From: Brevibacterium ravenspurgense | GTDB taxonomy: Bacteria; Actinomycetota; Actinomycetes; Actinomycetales; Brevibacteriaceae | DNA: 64,000 nt | Assembly (NCBI RefSeq): GCF_001584615.1 | Contig: NZ_LQQC01000002.1 | Span: 1 to 64,000, forward strand | Direction: 5' to 3' | In this document: positions 29,865-38,840 of the stretch, piece after piece | Position numbering within the stretch: position 1 is the first letter of the stretch | Layout of the letters: the number at the start of each line of letters is the position of its first letter | Translations under genes and position numbers: made by a program | Notes under the pieces: generated by a model | Database searches by the model: none | Told to the model about the DNA's origin: nothing | Seen by the model: the letters and a program-made list of their open reading frames with translations, nothing else

Positions 29865-30878
29865 ATGACTGCGCGCTGGCGGAAACTGTGGGAACGCGAA
29901 CTGGGCTCAACCGTGCCCAGCTACCGCTTCCTGGTGGCAGATTCCGTCAGCGAATCAGTCACCCGCGCGTGGAAGGCCCGCGGGTACGAACTGGCAAGCA
30001 CTTCCGGCAGCACCAAGGCACTCGGCCCGCTCATGCACCGGAACGTGCTTGCCAGTCGCGCCGTCTTCATCGGCACAACAACCGTCGGCGGGATCGTCAC
30101 GGGCGGACTGGCATTCCTTACGGGTGTCGCCTCGCTCATCGTCGGTGACCTCGTGGATCCCGGCGCAATCCTCACCGGACTGTCAGCCGCCGGCACGCTC
30201 GGCACATCCGGATACACTGGTGCGCGCTACCTGCGGGATCCCAAGCGGCTGAACAAAAAGGCACTGGAAGATTCCCAGAACGCCATGTGGCTCACCCCGC
30301 AGGCGCTCGGCTATTCCTTTGGGCGGCAGGACACCGACGAACAGCGGCTGTTCCACCTGACAGTGCACATTGCACAGCAGATCAGCCGCACTCCAGCTTG
30401 GAACGACCCCGTGCTGGAAGACCACGTGTCCCACATCGACCTTGACCACGCCGTGTCGACAATCGGCGTGCGGCTGCAGGAAATCTACCTGCTGCGCAGT
30501 GAGCTCGAATCTCTGCGCGATAGGCGAACCGCACCGCAGATCGACGCCTATCAAGAACAGCTGGCCGCGGCATTCCGATCGATTGCCGACCGTGTGACCG
30601 CAATGCACGACTACCTGGGCGGTCTGGGCCGCCTGTCGGTCAAACTGAGCGAACTGCAGCGCAGCGAACAGTCTCGTGAAATCGGGGAACGCGTGCTCGA
30701 CGTAGTCGCCCGCACAGCGGCTGATGACGCTGCATTGACCAACCTCGAGCACCTGGGGCTGGCGGCAGATTCGCACGTCGAATCCATCCAGCAGCTGCTG
30801 GGTGAACTTGAAAGCTCAGCCGCAGAATTCAGTGGGGAAGCTGAGGCTGTGGGGCTCGACCGCGAACTCGACAGGTAA
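29865..30878 (+). CDS. hypothetical protein with a membrane hairpin and coiled coil
   Basis: A 337-residue protein starting one base after the gatB stop, so it is in the gat operon. Residues of about 66-110 form two adjacent hydrophobic helices (FIGTTTVGGIVTGGLAFLTGVASLIVGDLV and ILTGLSAAGTLGTSG) and the remainder is long amphipathic helix with heptads (SHIDLDHAVSTIGVRLQEIYLLRSELESL split in two). It probably is a membrane-anchored cytoplasmic coiled-coil protein. No family is recognised. Confidence 0.7.
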   Translation: MTARWRKLWERELGSTVPSYRFLVADSVSESVTRAWKARGYELASTSGSTKALGPLMHRNVLASRAVFIGTTTVGGIVTGGLAFLTGVASLIVGDLVDPGAILTGLSAAGTLGTSGYTGARYLRDPKRLNKKALEDSQNAMWLTPQALGYSFGRQDTDEQRLFHLTVHIAQQISRTPAWNDPVLEDHVSHIDLDHAVSTIGVRLQEIYLLRSELESLRDRRTAPQIDAYQEQLAAAFRSIADRVTAMHDYLGGLGRLSVKLSELQRSEQSREIGERVLDVVARTAADDAALTNLEHLGLAADSHVESIQQLLGELESSAAEFSGEAEAVGLDRELDR

Positions 30879-30989
30879 CCGAACCCGGCAGGTAACGCGA
30901 AACCGGCAGGGGAGCGGCGCCTCGTCAGCCAACAGAACCCCGCGGATACCCGCGGTCAGGCGTGCAGTGGTGGGCGGCGCCTGGTCAGA

Positions 30990-31589
30990 TCAGTCCAGGT
31001 CTTCGTCAACAGCTTCGTGTCCGAACGGGTCGGGGTCGGTGCCCGGCAGCCACGACAGGCCCGGTTCGCCGTAGCCGAAGTCGGCTTTGGCGCGCGTCCA
31101 CTTCTTCGTCCAGCGCTTATCCAGGCGGTCAACGTAGAGCGTGCCCTGCAGGTGATCGAATTCGTGCTGCATGATGCGGGCAAACCAGCCTTCGGCGCTC
31201 AAGGAAATGCGCTCGCCGTTTTCGTCAAAGCCGTTGACCGTCACCTTGTTTGCGCGCTTAAGCGGAAAGTCGAGGCTTGGCACAGACAGGCAGCCTTCGG
31301 ATTCGGTGTCCGGGTGCGGGCGGCTGTCGGGGATGCGCGACGCCGTGAGAATCGGGTTGATGAACACCCCGCGGCGACGGCGGCCCTCAACTTCGTCATC
31401 CGCGTCATAGACGAAGATCTGCTTGCCCACGCCGATCTGCGGGGCGGCCAAACCCACGCCATTGGACACCTTCAGCGTTTCGAACATGTCTGCGACGAGA
31501 GTGCGCAGATCATCATCGAAATCCACAACGGGGTCGGCTTTGCGGTGCAGAACAGGTTCGCCGTACACGACGATCGGATGAATTGCCAT
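30990..31589 (-). CDS. def: peptide deformylase
   Basis: A 199-residue metalloenzyme that removes the formyl group from nascent chains. The three motifs are present: GVGLAAPQIG, EGCLSVP with the metal cysteine, and QHEFDHLQG with both metal histidines and the catalytic glutamate. It has an actinobacterial C-terminal extension rich in acidic residues. The ATG at 31589 follows a TAGGAT -10 box by six bases, so the mRNA is probably leaderless. Divergent from cysK. Confidence 0.95.
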   Translation of the reverse strand: MAIHPIVVYGEPVLHRKADPVVDFDDDLRTLVADMFETLKVSNGVGLAAPQIGVGKQIFVYDADDEVEGRRRRGVFINPILTASRIPDSRPHPDTESEGCLSVPSLDFPLKRANKVTVNGFDENGERISLSAEGWFARIMQHEFDHLQGTLYVDRLDKRWTKKWTRAKADFGYGEPGLSWLPGTDPDPFGHEAVDEDLD

Positions 31590-31595
31590 GCGCTC

Positions 31596-31601
31596 ATCCT
31601 A
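31596..31601 (-). promoter_or_regulatory. -10 box, leaderless, def
   Basis: On the minus strand TAGGAT, six bases, then ATG at 31589. The same box and spacing precede the rRNA methyltransferase at 53244. Confidence 0.55.
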
Positions 31602-31709
31602 TCGACAGGCACCGACACGGGCAGTGGTTGCGCAGGCTGTGATGTGCCCCTCATCGGCCGTCCCCGGTTGTGCTGCCGCGAAGTCGACAGGCCATAATCG
31701 GGAATATAT

Positions 31710-31734
31710 GTCCGGTCAGCTCTGTTATCCGGAC
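31710..31734 (+). promoter_or_regulatory. inverted repeat upstream of cysK, possible operator
   Basis: GTCCGG and CCGGAC flank 13 bases containing TGTTAT, a possible -10. It lies 103 bases before the cysK start. Sulfur regulators of actinobacteria (McbR, CysR) use inverted repeats, but this sequence does not match a consensus I know. Confidence 0.3.
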
Positions 31735-31836
31735 TGAAGATCAGCAGCTGAAGCCATTGGCTGGTGTGTCACGTGTAAAAGCGGGACTGCCGGCAGCAGT
31801 TCCGTGAACCTTTTCGAATCAACTCAAAGGAAAGCT

Positions 31837-32763
31837 GTGACTGTTTACAACAGTGTTTCGGAACTCGTCGGCAAAACACCCCTCCTGCGTCTCAAGCACG
31901 CCAGTGAGCGCACCGGTGCTGAAATCCTCGCCAAGCTCGAATACTTCAACCCCGCCAACTCGGTGAAAGACCGCATCGGCGTTGCCATGATCGACGCCGC
32001 TGAGGAAAGCGGTCAGCTCAAGCCCGGCGGCACGATCGTCGAAGCCACCTCGGGCAACACCGGCATCGCCCTGGCCATGGTCGGAAGCTCGCGCGGCTAC
32101 CGCGTTGTGCTGACGATGCCGGAATCCATGTCGATGGAACGTCGCGCTCTGCTGCGCGCATTCGGCGCTGAACTCGTTCTGACCCCCAAGGCCGACGGCA
32201 TGAACGGCGCTGTCAGCAAGGCCAAGGAAATCGCTGAAGAAACCGGCGGTCTGCTGGCTTCGCAGTTCGCCAACCGGGCCAACCCCGAAAAGCACTACGC
32301 CACCACCGGTAAGGAAATCCTCGAAGACGCCGGCACGGTCGACATCTTCGTTGCCGGCATCGGCACCGGCGGCACCATCACGGGTGCTGGTCGCGCTCTG
32401 CGCGAAGCCAACCCGGACGTGAAGATCGTCGCTGTCGAACCGGAAGCTTCACCTCTTCTGTCCGAAGGCCAGGCTGGACCCCACGCCATTCAGGGCATCG
32501 GCGCGAACTTCGTTCCCGAGGTTCTCGACACCGAGCTCTACGACGAAGTTCAGGCAATCGGCAACGAAGAAGCTCTCGAGGCTGCACGCCGCGTGGCTCG
32601 TGAAGACGGCACGCTCGTGGGCATCAGCGCAGGTGCTGCTCTTGCGGCAGCCGAAAAGGTTGCGTCGCGTCCGGAAAACGCCGGCAAGAACGTCGTCGTC
32701 ATCTTCCCGGACCTCGGTGAGCGCTACCTGTCTACGCCGCTGTTCCAGGAATACATGCACTGA
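31837..32763 (+). CDS. cysK: cysteine synthase A
   Basis: A 308-residue PLP enzyme (O-acetylserine sulfhydrylase). The PLP lysine is in [11 protein letters not shown], the substrate loop in [12 protein letters not shown], and the phosphate cup in [12 protein letters not shown]. The GTG at 31837 is chosen because AAAGGAAA stands just upstream; the in-frame upstream start at 31804 would put that site inside the gene. It overlaps the serine acetyltransferase gene by one base (TGATG). Confidence 0.95.
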   Translation: MTVYNSVSELVGKTPLLRLKHASERTGAEILAKLEYFNPANSVKDRIGVAMIDAAEESGQLKPGGTIVEATSGNTGIALAMVGSSRGYRVVLTMPESMSMERRALLRAFGAELVLTPKADGMNGAVSKAKEIAEETGGLLASQFANRANPEKHYATTGKEILEDAGTVDIFVAGIGTGGTITGAGRALREANPDVKIVAVEPEASPLLSEGQAGPHAIQGIGANFVPEVLDTELYDEVQAIGNEEALEAARRVAREDGTLVGISAGAALAAAEKVASRPENAGKNVVVIFPDLGERYLSTPLFQEYMH

Positions 32764-33422
32764 TGAGCCGACTCCTCAAAGGTGCGCTGCTGGCCGGCAG
32801 CGCGGCACTCAGCACGGCCGCCGCGGTCGGTTTGTCTAAGCCGAACGTGCGGGCGACTGTGCGCGAAGACCTCGACAATGCCCGCCGCCGTGACCCCGCG
32901 GCGACGAACGATGTTGTCACTGCGCTGAGCTACCCGGGCCTGCACGCCATTTGGGCGCACCGGGGGATTCACCGACTGTGGAACAGGCCCGGTGGCAAGG
33001 CTCCCGCGCGTCTGCTTTCGCAGGCTGTGCGAGCGTTGACCGGTATTGAAATCCATCCGGGTGCAACCATCGGCCGGAGGTTCTTCATCGACCACGGCAG
33101 CGGTGTTGTTATTGGTGAGACAGCTGAAATCGGCGACGATGTCATGCTGTACCACCAGGTGACCCTTGGCGGGACGTCCACCGAGGCCGTCAAGCGCCAC
33201 CCCACCATCGGCAACGATGTGCTCATTGGCGCCGGAGCTGTTGTGCTGGGGCCGGTTGAGGTTGGCGATGGTTCTTCGGTCGGTGCGAACGCTGTCGTTG
33301 TGGGCGATGTTCCGGACGGCACGATCGCCGTTGGCATTCCCGCCAAGATCAAACGCCCCAAGGAGCGCCACGTCCCCACCCACGGCGAGGTGGAACTGGT
33401 CGATCCGGCCATCTGGATCTGA
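32763..33422 (+). CDS. serine O-acetyltransferase (EpsC/CysE type)
   Basis: A 219-residue enzyme that makes O-acetylserine for the adjacent cysteine synthase. The short form lacks the long helical domain of E. coli CysE. The left-handed beta-helix starts at [32 protein letters not shown] (two segments) and includes the catalytic histidine of DHGSG. About 25 extra hydrophobic residues at the N-terminus ([21 protein letters not shown]) are unusual and might associate with the membrane. The C-terminus ends in WI; the terminal isoleucine is what CysK binds in the cysteine synthase complex. Confidence 0.92.
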   Translation: MSRLLKGALLAGSAALSTAAAVGLSKPNVRATVREDLDNARRRDPAATNDVVTALSYPGLHAIWAHRGIHRLWNRPGGKAPARLLSQAVRALTGIEIHPGATIGRRFFIDHGSGVVIGETAEIGDDVMLYHQVTLGGTSTEAVKRHPTIGNDVLIGAGAVVLGPVEVGDGSSVGANAVVVGDVPDGTIAVGIPAKIKRPKERHVPTHGEVELVDPAIWI

Positions 33423-33473
33423 TCTTGACGCGGTTTTGTGAGTGGGTCACGCGGTGAGGTGACTCATTTCAGC

Positions 33474-33515
33474 GGCTGTGGCCCCTGTCTTTCGGCAGGG
33501 GCCGCAGTCGTTTGT
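33474..33515 (+). terminator. terminator of cysK-epsC
   Basis: CGGCTGTGGCCCCTG pairs with CAGGGGCCGCAGTCG around TCTTTCGG, followed by TTTGTG. Confidence 0.75.
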
Positions 33516-33597
33516 GGGATCGAACCAACAGTCCAGCATCAAGGTGACGGCCCCGGGGGAGTGGTGCGGCGCCTCGTCATTGCGCCCTGCCACACGC

Positions 33598-33702
33598 TTT
33601 AGCAACGAAAACTCCCGTTAGCAGCGGTTGTTAAGGCGCGGATTCCGGCTAACGGGAGTTTGCGTGTGGCTAAGGCGCGTATTCCGGCTAACGGGTGGCT
33701 CG
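33598..33702 (+). repeat. dispersed intergenic repeat, copy 2
   Basis: Same family as 17509-17614: AGCAACGAAAACTCCCGTTA at the left, then two units of TAAGGCGCGGATTCCGGCTAA type separated by CGGGAGTTTGCGTGTGG. The right end ends ATTCCGGCTAACGGGTGG. The 400-base gap 33423-33822 otherwise holds only the terminator above and a -10 box near 33774. Confidence 0.7.
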
Positions 33703-33773
33703 CCGGAATGAACTCACGAGGTGGAGATCAGGCTGACCTGCTGGGTCGGGAATTTTCCCCGGCACCTCCCCGT

Positions 33774-33779
33774 TAGAAT
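33774..33779 (+). promoter_or_regulatory. candidate -10 box of the flavin monooxygenase pair
   Basis: TAGAAT lies 44 bases before the GTG at 33823; no good -35. Confidence 0.35.
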
Positions 33780-33822
33780 GGTTGACAGTTCAATTAACGC
33801 CCCCTGAGCTTAGGAGCACACT

Positions 33823-34986
33823 GTGGAATTCGGAATCTTCACGATCGGTGATGTCACCCGCGATCCCGTGAACGGCACAATCCCGACCGAGCACGAACGG
33901 CTGATGAGCACCGTGAAGATCGCCGAACACGCAGAAGCCGCCGGTCTCGACGTCTTCGCAACCGGTGAGCACCACAACCCGCCGTTTGTCGCCCCGGCCA
34001 ACCCGACCGTCCTCTTGGCGCACCTGGCCGCGCGGACCGAGAAGATCCACCTGAGCACCTCGACGACTCTCATCACCACCAACGATCCCGTCCGGCTGGC
34101 CGAAGACTACGCCTACCTGCAGCACCTGGCTGGCGGACGCATCAGCCTCATGATGGGCCGCGGCAACACCGGACCCGTCTACCCGTGGTTCGGTCAGGAC
34201 ATCCGTGAAGGCATCCCGCTGGCGGTCGAAAACTATGCCCTGCTGCACCGCCTGTGGCGCGAAGAGAACGTCAACTGGGAAGGCCGTTTCCGCACGCCGC
34301 TGCAGGGCTTCACGGCAACTCCGCGCCCTCTGGAGGGCATCCCGCCTTTCGTATGGCACGGCTCCATCCGCTCGCCCCAGATTGCCGAGCAGGCTGCCTA
34401 CTACGGCGACGGCTTCTTCCACAACAACATCTTTTGGCCCACGTCACACACCGCGCGCATGGTCAACCTCTACCGCCAGCGCTACGAGTACTACGGACAC
34501 GGCAAAGCTGAACACGCGATCGTCGGATTGGGCGGGCACGTGTTCATGCGCAAGAACTCACAGGACGCGGTCAATGAATTCCGCCCCTACTTCGACAACG
34601 CTCCCGTATACGGCCACGGGCCAAGCCTGGAAGAGTTCTCCACCCAAACTCCGCTGACAGTCGGCAGCCCGCAGCAGGCCATCGAGCGCACCCTCAGCTT
34701 CCGCGACTGGGCCGGTGATTACCAGCGCCAGCTGTTCCTCATCGACCATGCGGGCCTGCCGGAGAAGACCGTGCTCGAACAGATCGACATCCTCGGCGAA
34801 GAAGTCGTCCCTGTCCTGCGCCGCGAATTCGCATCCATGCGCGAGCCTGGCGTTCCGGAAGCGCCAACGCACGAATCACTCAAGGCGCGTCGCGCAACAG
34901 GAGAAGACCCCATTCCCGGTGGCGGACCGAACTCGAAGGCGGCCCAGGAACGTGCACGCGCCGCCGAAGAACACCAGGAGGGCTGA
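33823..34986 (+). CDS. LLM-class flavin-dependent oxidoreductase (CE1758-like)
   Basis: A 387-residue bacterial-luciferase-like monooxygenase that would use reduced FMN and O2. The TIM-barrel signatures are EHHNPPFVAPANP, ISLMMGRGNTGPVYPWFG and GDGFFHNN. It is followed after two bases by an NADPH-dependent FMN reductase of the partner family (CE1759-like), so the two form a two-component oxygenase. A TAGGAG site precedes the GTG start. The substrate is unknown. The C-terminal 40 residues are charged and probably disordered. Confidence 0.88.
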   Translation: MEFGIFTIGDVTRDPVNGTIPTEHERLMSTVKIAEHAEAAGLDVFATGEHHNPPFVAPANPTVLLAHLAARTEKIHLSTSTTLITTNDPVRLAEDYAYLQHLAGGRISLMMGRGNTGPVYPWFGQDIREGIPLAVENYALLHRLWREENVNWEGRFRTPLQGFTATPRPLEGIPPFVWHGSIRSPQIAEQAAYYGDGFFHNNIFWPTSHTARMVNLYRQRYEYYGHGKAEHAIVGLGGHVFMRKNSQDAVNEFRPYFDNAPVYGHGPSLEEFSTQTPLTVGSPQQAIERTLSFRDWAGDYQRQLFLIDHAGLPEKTVLEQIDILGEEVVPVLRREFASMREPGVPEAPTHESLKARRATGEDPIPGGGPNSKAAQERARAAEEHQEG

Positions 34987-34988
34987 CC

Positions 34989-35687
34989 GTGAAGATCACA
35001 GCGCTGACAGCCTCGCTGTCCGAATCGAGCACCAGCAACAGGCTGGCGCAGAGGATCCTCGACGCAGCGGCAGAGCTAGCAGCAGAAGCCGCGCCAGAAA
35101 CCGCGGCAGCAGACCCACAAGCGACAGCCCTAATCGAAACCGAGATCATCAACCTGCGCGAGTTCTCCCACCAGCTGGTCGATTCGATGCTCACCGGGGT
35201 GCCATCTGACGAGCTCGACGAGGTCTACGCCAAACTGCGCACCTCCGACGCCGTCGTGCTCGCAGCGCCCGTCTACAACGCGACACCCATCGGTCTGCTG
35301 ACCATGTTCCTCCAGCTGTTCCCCGAAGCCGGCCTGCGCGGCATCCCCGTTCTGCTGGCCTCAACCGGCGGCACCGCCCGCCACTCCCTGGCCATGGATC
35401 AGCACATTCGCCCCGTCATCGCCTACCTCAAGGGGCTCGCGCTGCCGACCGCGGTCTTCGCCGCCACCGACGACTGGGGGCTGCCGGAAGAGCAGACCGG
35501 TATGCGCAGGCGGATCGAGGCGGCAGTCGAGGAACTGCTGGAGCTCGCCTCGGGAAGTGGGCAAGGTGCCGGAAACTCACGAGGTGCCAGCACCTCGGGC
35601 GCCCACGGCACCTCGCGCCGTGTGGAACCGGTCGATGAGTTCGACCCGAACACCATCACCCCGTTCGATCAGCTGCTCGGCCGCTGA
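34989..35687 (+). CDS. NAD(P)H-dependent FMN reductase (CE1759-like)
   Basis: A 232-residue flavodoxin-fold reductase. LTASLSESSTSNRLAQRI is the phosphate-binding loop, and LAAPVYNATPIGLLTMFLQLFP and LLASTGGTARHS bind flavin. It should supply FMNH2 to the monooxygenase encoded just upstream. The C-terminal tail (GNSRGASTSGAHGTSRR) is low-complexity and is encoded by DNA carrying three GAGGTGCC/GGCACCTC words, as if the word had expanded into the gene. Confidence 0.87.
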   Translation: MKITALTASLSESSTSNRLAQRILDAAAELAAEAAPETAAADPQATALIETEIINLREFSHQLVDSMLTGVPSDELDEVYAKLRTSDAVVLAAPVYNATPIGLLTMFLQLFPEAGLRGIPVLLASTGGTARHSLAMDQHIRPVIAYLKGLALPTAVFAATDDWGLPEEQTGMRRRIEAAVEELLELASGSGQGAGNSRGASTSGAHGTSRRVEPVDEFDPNTITPFDQLLGR

Positions 35688-35846
35688 ACCGGGGCAGGCG
35701 AGCGGCACCCAGCCGCAGTCAAACGAGAAGCTGAGCTCCACCTCGGGAGCCCCGCCTCGGGAGCCGCGCCCCGTCAACCCAACCAGCCCTGTCCGCCTTG
35801 TGAACTGGGCCCGGACGAAACTCAGCCAGGCTGACACAATGAGGCC

Positions 35847-36779
35847 ATGAGCACGATCACAAAAATCGCCTTTCCGGACCCTGACCTTCTTGACGATGTG
35901 CGCTCGCGTCTGAGCGAAAGCGCCCGCAGCGCTTTGGACCTGCGCGTGTGGTCGGCTGAACATCCGGACTCCGACCCAGCGGATCTTGACGCGGTGATCC
36001 TGCCCTATCTGGGTGCGGAGGCGACCGTCGCGAAACTCGATGACATCAACGACCTCAAACTCGTCCAGGCGCAGACCACCGGCTACGACGTGGTCAACCA
36101 CCTGGTCGGCAAGGTCACCGTCACCACCGGCGCGGGAGCGCACGCGGCAGCGACTGCGGAGCTTGCCGTCGCCCTCGTACTGGCGCGGCTGCGGGGACTC
36201 GACGAGGCCGCTCGAAACCAGCTGACCGGCACGTGGGATCACCAGCGTCGCCTGTCCCTGGCCGACCGGAAGGTCACCTTGCTGGGAGTCGGTGGGATTG
36301 GTGAGGAGATCCGCCGCCGCCTGGAGCCGTTCGAAGTCGAGATCACCCGCGTGGGCAGCCGCGCCAGGGAAGACGAACACGGCACGGTCTACGGCAACGA
36401 TGACCTTGCCCAGATCCTTCCGAACACGGAAGTGCTCATCATCGTCACGCCACTGAACGAACACACCGAAGGCATGGTGGACGCGGAATTCCTCGCGCAG
36501 CTGCCCGACGGTGCGCTCGTGTGCAATGTGGGCCGCGGCAAGATCGTCGACACCGACGCTCTGCTCGCTGAACTCGAATCGGACCGACTGCACGCCGCGC
36601 TTGACGTTGTCGACCCCGAACCGCTGCCGGAGGACCACCCGCTGTGGAAGGCGCCCAACACGCTCATCGCCCCGCACGTCGGCGGCAACACGAGCGCTTT
36701 CTTCCCGCGGATCCTGGGGATCCTCACGGAGCAGCTCGAGCGGATTGCCGCGGGCGAGGAGCCGCTCAACAAGGTCTGA
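35847..36779 (+). CDS. D-isomer-specific 2-hydroxyacid dehydrogenase
   Basis: A 310-residue NAD-dependent dehydrogenase. The Rossmann motif is LLGVGGIGEEI (about residue 143), the catalytic arginine lies in CNVGRGKIVD, the glutamate in VVDPEPLPEDHPLW and the histidine in IAPHVGGNT. It has the short 310-residue format of glyoxylate/phosphoglycerate-like dehydrogenases; substrate not assigned. A CACAAT box six bases before the ATG may drive a leaderless transcript, though GAGG is also present. Confidence 0.88.
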   Translation: MSTITKIAFPDPDLLDDVRSRLSESARSALDLRVWSAEHPDSDPADLDAVILPYLGAEATVAKLDDINDLKLVQAQTTGYDVVNHLVGKVTVTTGAGAHAAATAELAVALVLARLRGLDEAARNQLTGTWDHQRRLSLADRKVTLLGVGGIGEEIRRRLEPFEVEITRVGSRAREDEHGTVYGNDDLAQILPNTEVLIIVTPLNEHTEGMVDAEFLAQLPDGALVCNVGRGKIVDTDALLAELESDRLHAALDVVDPEPLPEDHPLWKAPNTLIAPHVGGNTSAFFPRILGILTEQLERIAAGEEPLNKV

Positions 36780-36846
36780 ACCTGCTGGTACGCACCCCGC
36801 CTGTCCGAATAGTGCACACGTTCTCCAGCATGTGGACAAGAGGATC

Positions 36847-36852
36847 TAGACT
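36847..36852 (+). promoter_or_regulatory. -10 box, leaderless, ilvD
   Basis: TAGACT, six bases, then ATG at 36859; identical layout to the cysteine desulfurase promoter. Confidence 0.55.
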
Positions 36853-36858
36853 GCGCTT

Positions 36859-38559
36859 ATGAGCGAAACACCAGATATCAAGCCGCGTTCGCGCGACGTA
36901 ACGGACGGACTCGAGCGCGCCGCTGCCCGCGGCATGCTGCGGGCAGTTGGAATGGGCGACGACGACTGGGAAAAGCCGCAGATCGGCGTGGCCAGTTCGT
37001 GGAACGAAATCACCCCCTGCAACCTCACGCTGGAAAAGCTTGCCGGGTTCGCCAAAGAAGGTGTCCACGCTGCCGGCGGCTACCCGCTGGAGTTCGGTAC
37101 GATTTCCGTGTCCGACGGCATTTCGATGGGCCACGAGGGCATGCACTATTCGCTGGTGAGCCGCGAGATCATCACCGACTCGGTCGAAACCGTCTTCGGT
37201 GCTGAGCGCCTGGATGGCTCCGTTCTGCTGGCCGGCTGTGACAAGTCAATTCCCGGCATGCTCATGGCGGCAGCTCGCCTGGGCCTGTCGAGCGTGTTCC
37301 TCTACAACGGCTCGATCATGCCGGGTACTGCAAAGCTGTCGGACGGCACCGAAAAGGAAGTCACCCTCATCGACGCCTTCGAGGCGGTCGGCGCCTGCCG
37401 TGCCGGCAAGATGACCGAAGCTGACGTCGACGCCATCGAGCGCGCCGTCTGCCCTGGTGAAGGTGCATGTGGCGGTATGTACACCGCCAACACGATGGCC
37501 TCGGCCGCCGAAGCTATGGGCATGTCTCTGCCGGGTTCGGCAGCTCCGCCGGCCATTCACCGCAACCGCACGCTGTTCGCCCGCGCATCGGGTGAAGCGG
37601 TTGTTGAGCTGCTGCGCCGCGGCATCACCACGAAGGACATCATCACCTACGAATCGATCTGCAACGCGATTGCAGTGACGATGGCCTTCGGTGGCTCGAC
37701 CAACGCGGTGCTGCACCTGCTGGCAATCGCCCACGAAGCCGGTGTTGACCTTTCGCTCGAGGACTTCAACCGCATCGGCGACAAGGTTCCGCACCTGGGC
37801 AACGTCAAGCCCTTCGGTGACTACGTCATGAACGACGTCTTCAAGATGGGCGGCGTTCCCGTGGTCATGAAGGCTCTGCTGGACGCTGGTCTGCTCGAAG
37901 GCGACTGCATGACGGTCACCGGCAAGACGGTTGCCGAGAACCTCAAGGCCATCAACCCGCCGGACCCGGACGGCAAGATCGTCCGCGCTATGAGCAACCC
38001 CATCCACAAGACCGGTGGTCTGACGGTGCTCACCGGTTCGCTGGCACCGGAGGGTGCGGTCGTGAAGTCGGCAGGCTTCGACGCCGACGTCTTCGAGGGC
38101 ACCGCGCGCGTCTTCGACCGCGAACAGGCCGCAATGGACGCCGTTCTGGAAGGCAAGCTCAAGGCCGGCGACGTCATCATCATCCGCTACGAAGGCCCCA
38201 AGGGCGGCCCGGGTATGCGCGAAATGCTCGCCATCACCGGTGCCATCAAGGGTGCGGGCATCGGCAAGGACGTTCTGCTCATCACCGACGGTCGCTTCTC
38301 GGGTGGTTCCACCGGCCTTTGCATCGGCCACGTCGCACCGGAAGCCGTTGACGGCGGACCGATCGCCTTTGTCGAAGACGGCGACAAGATCACCGTCGAC
38401 ATCGCCGCCCGTTCGATCGACCTGCACGTCGATCAGGCCGAACTCGACCGTCGTCGCGAAAACTGGACGTTGCCGGAGAACCCGCGCCTGCACGGCACGC
38501 TCGGCAAGTACGCCAAGCTGGTCCGCTCGGCCGCAGTCGGCGCCGTCACAACGGACTGA
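36859..38559 (+). CDS. ilvD: dihydroxy-acid dehydratase
   Basis: A 566-residue Fe-S dehydratase of valine, leucine and isoleucine synthesis. Cluster cysteines are in NEITPCN (C54), [10 protein letters not shown] (C127) and [12 protein letters not shown] (C204). The C-terminal barrel contains [16 protein letters not shown]. The gene is complete. Its 3' end is special: the last 20 bases plus terminator recur at 42160, and the last 382 bases recur at 46330 with only synonymous changes. The rest of the pathway (ilvBNC) is 16 kb downstream. Confidence 0.96.
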   Translation: MSETPDIKPRSRDVTDGLERAAARGMLRAVGMGDDDWEKPQIGVASSWNEITPCNLTLEKLAGFAKEGVHAAGGYPLEFGTISVSDGISMGHEGMHYSLVSREIITDSVETVFGAERLDGSVLLAGCDKSIPGMLMAAARLGLSSVFLYNGSIMPGTAKLSDGTEKEVTLIDAFEAVGACRAGKMTEADVDAIERAVCPGEGACGGMYTANTMASAAEAMGMSLPGSAAPPAIHRNRTLFARASGEAVVELLRRGITTKDIITYESICNAIAVTMAFGGSTNAVLHLLAIAHEAGVDLSLEDFNRIGDKVPHLGNVKPFGDYVMNDVFKMGGVPVVMKALLDAGLLEGDCMTVTGKTVAENLKAINPPDPDGKIVRAMSNPIHKTGGLTVLTGSLAPEGAVVKSAGFDADVFEGTARVFDREQAAMDAVLEGKLKAGDVIIIRYEGPKGGPGMREMLAITGAIKGAGIGKDVLLITDGRFSGGSTGLCIGHVAPEAVDGGPIAFVEDGDKITVDIAARSIDLHVDQAELDRRRENWTLPENPRLHGTLGKYAKLVRSAAVGAVTTD

Positions 38560-38674
38560 GTCACGTCAGGGGAGTGCCACACACGCTCCCGAGGTGCCTG
38601 CTGAGCACCGCTGAAAACTGAAGTACGCGAAAGGGGCACAGGTGGAAACCTGTGCCCCTTTCGCATGCCCTGAT
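38540..38674 (+). repeat. ilvD tail plus terminator, copy A
   Basis: The last 20 bases of ilvD and the following 115 bases (GGGAGTG, CACGCTCCCGAGGTGCCTGC, CGCTGAAAACTGAAGTACGC, then the hairpin) are repeated at 42160-42295 with roughly ten differences. The two copies bound the FG-GAP/secreted-protein module as direct repeats. Confidence 0.85.
38629..38664 (+). terminator. terminator of ilvD
   Basis: CGAAAGGGGCACAGGT pairs perfectly with ACCTGTGCCCCTTTCG around GGAA. Symmetric A and T tracts allow it to work on both strands. Confidence 0.8.
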
Positions 38675-38731
38675 GCTTCTGACCGATGAAAGTCGGGCGT
38701 CTGGCCTGCTGAAACGCGATTCACAGAGAAC

Positions 38732-38750
38732 TTAGGTAATGCTAACCTCA
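38732..38750 (+). promoter_or_regulatory. DtxR/IdeR-type iron box
   Basis: TTAGGTAATGCTAACCTCA matches 16 of 19 positions of the DtxR consensus TWAGGTTAGSCTAACCTWA. It overlaps a possible promoter (TTCACA at 38720, 17 bases, TAACCT). Binding of an iron-loaded DtxR-type repressor here would shut off the two surface-protein genes when iron is plentiful. Confidence 0.75.
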
Positions 38751-38776
38751 TTAGGTCAGGAAACCCTGACCTAATG
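38749..38776 (+). promoter_or_regulatory. 28-bp perfect palindrome, second operator or leader hairpin
   Basis: CATTAGGTCAGG and CCTGACCTAATG are exact complements around AAAC. It directly adjoins the iron box and its arms carry TTAGGT/ACCTAA half-sites, so it could be a second DtxR site; in RNA it would be a stable hairpin 65 bases before the start codon. Confidence 0.6.
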
Positions 38777-38840
38777 ATTTCGGGCCCTCAAGGCGGCTGA
38801 CTCATCGGCGGCCAAAAGGGGCACTCACAGAAAGCAGTAC

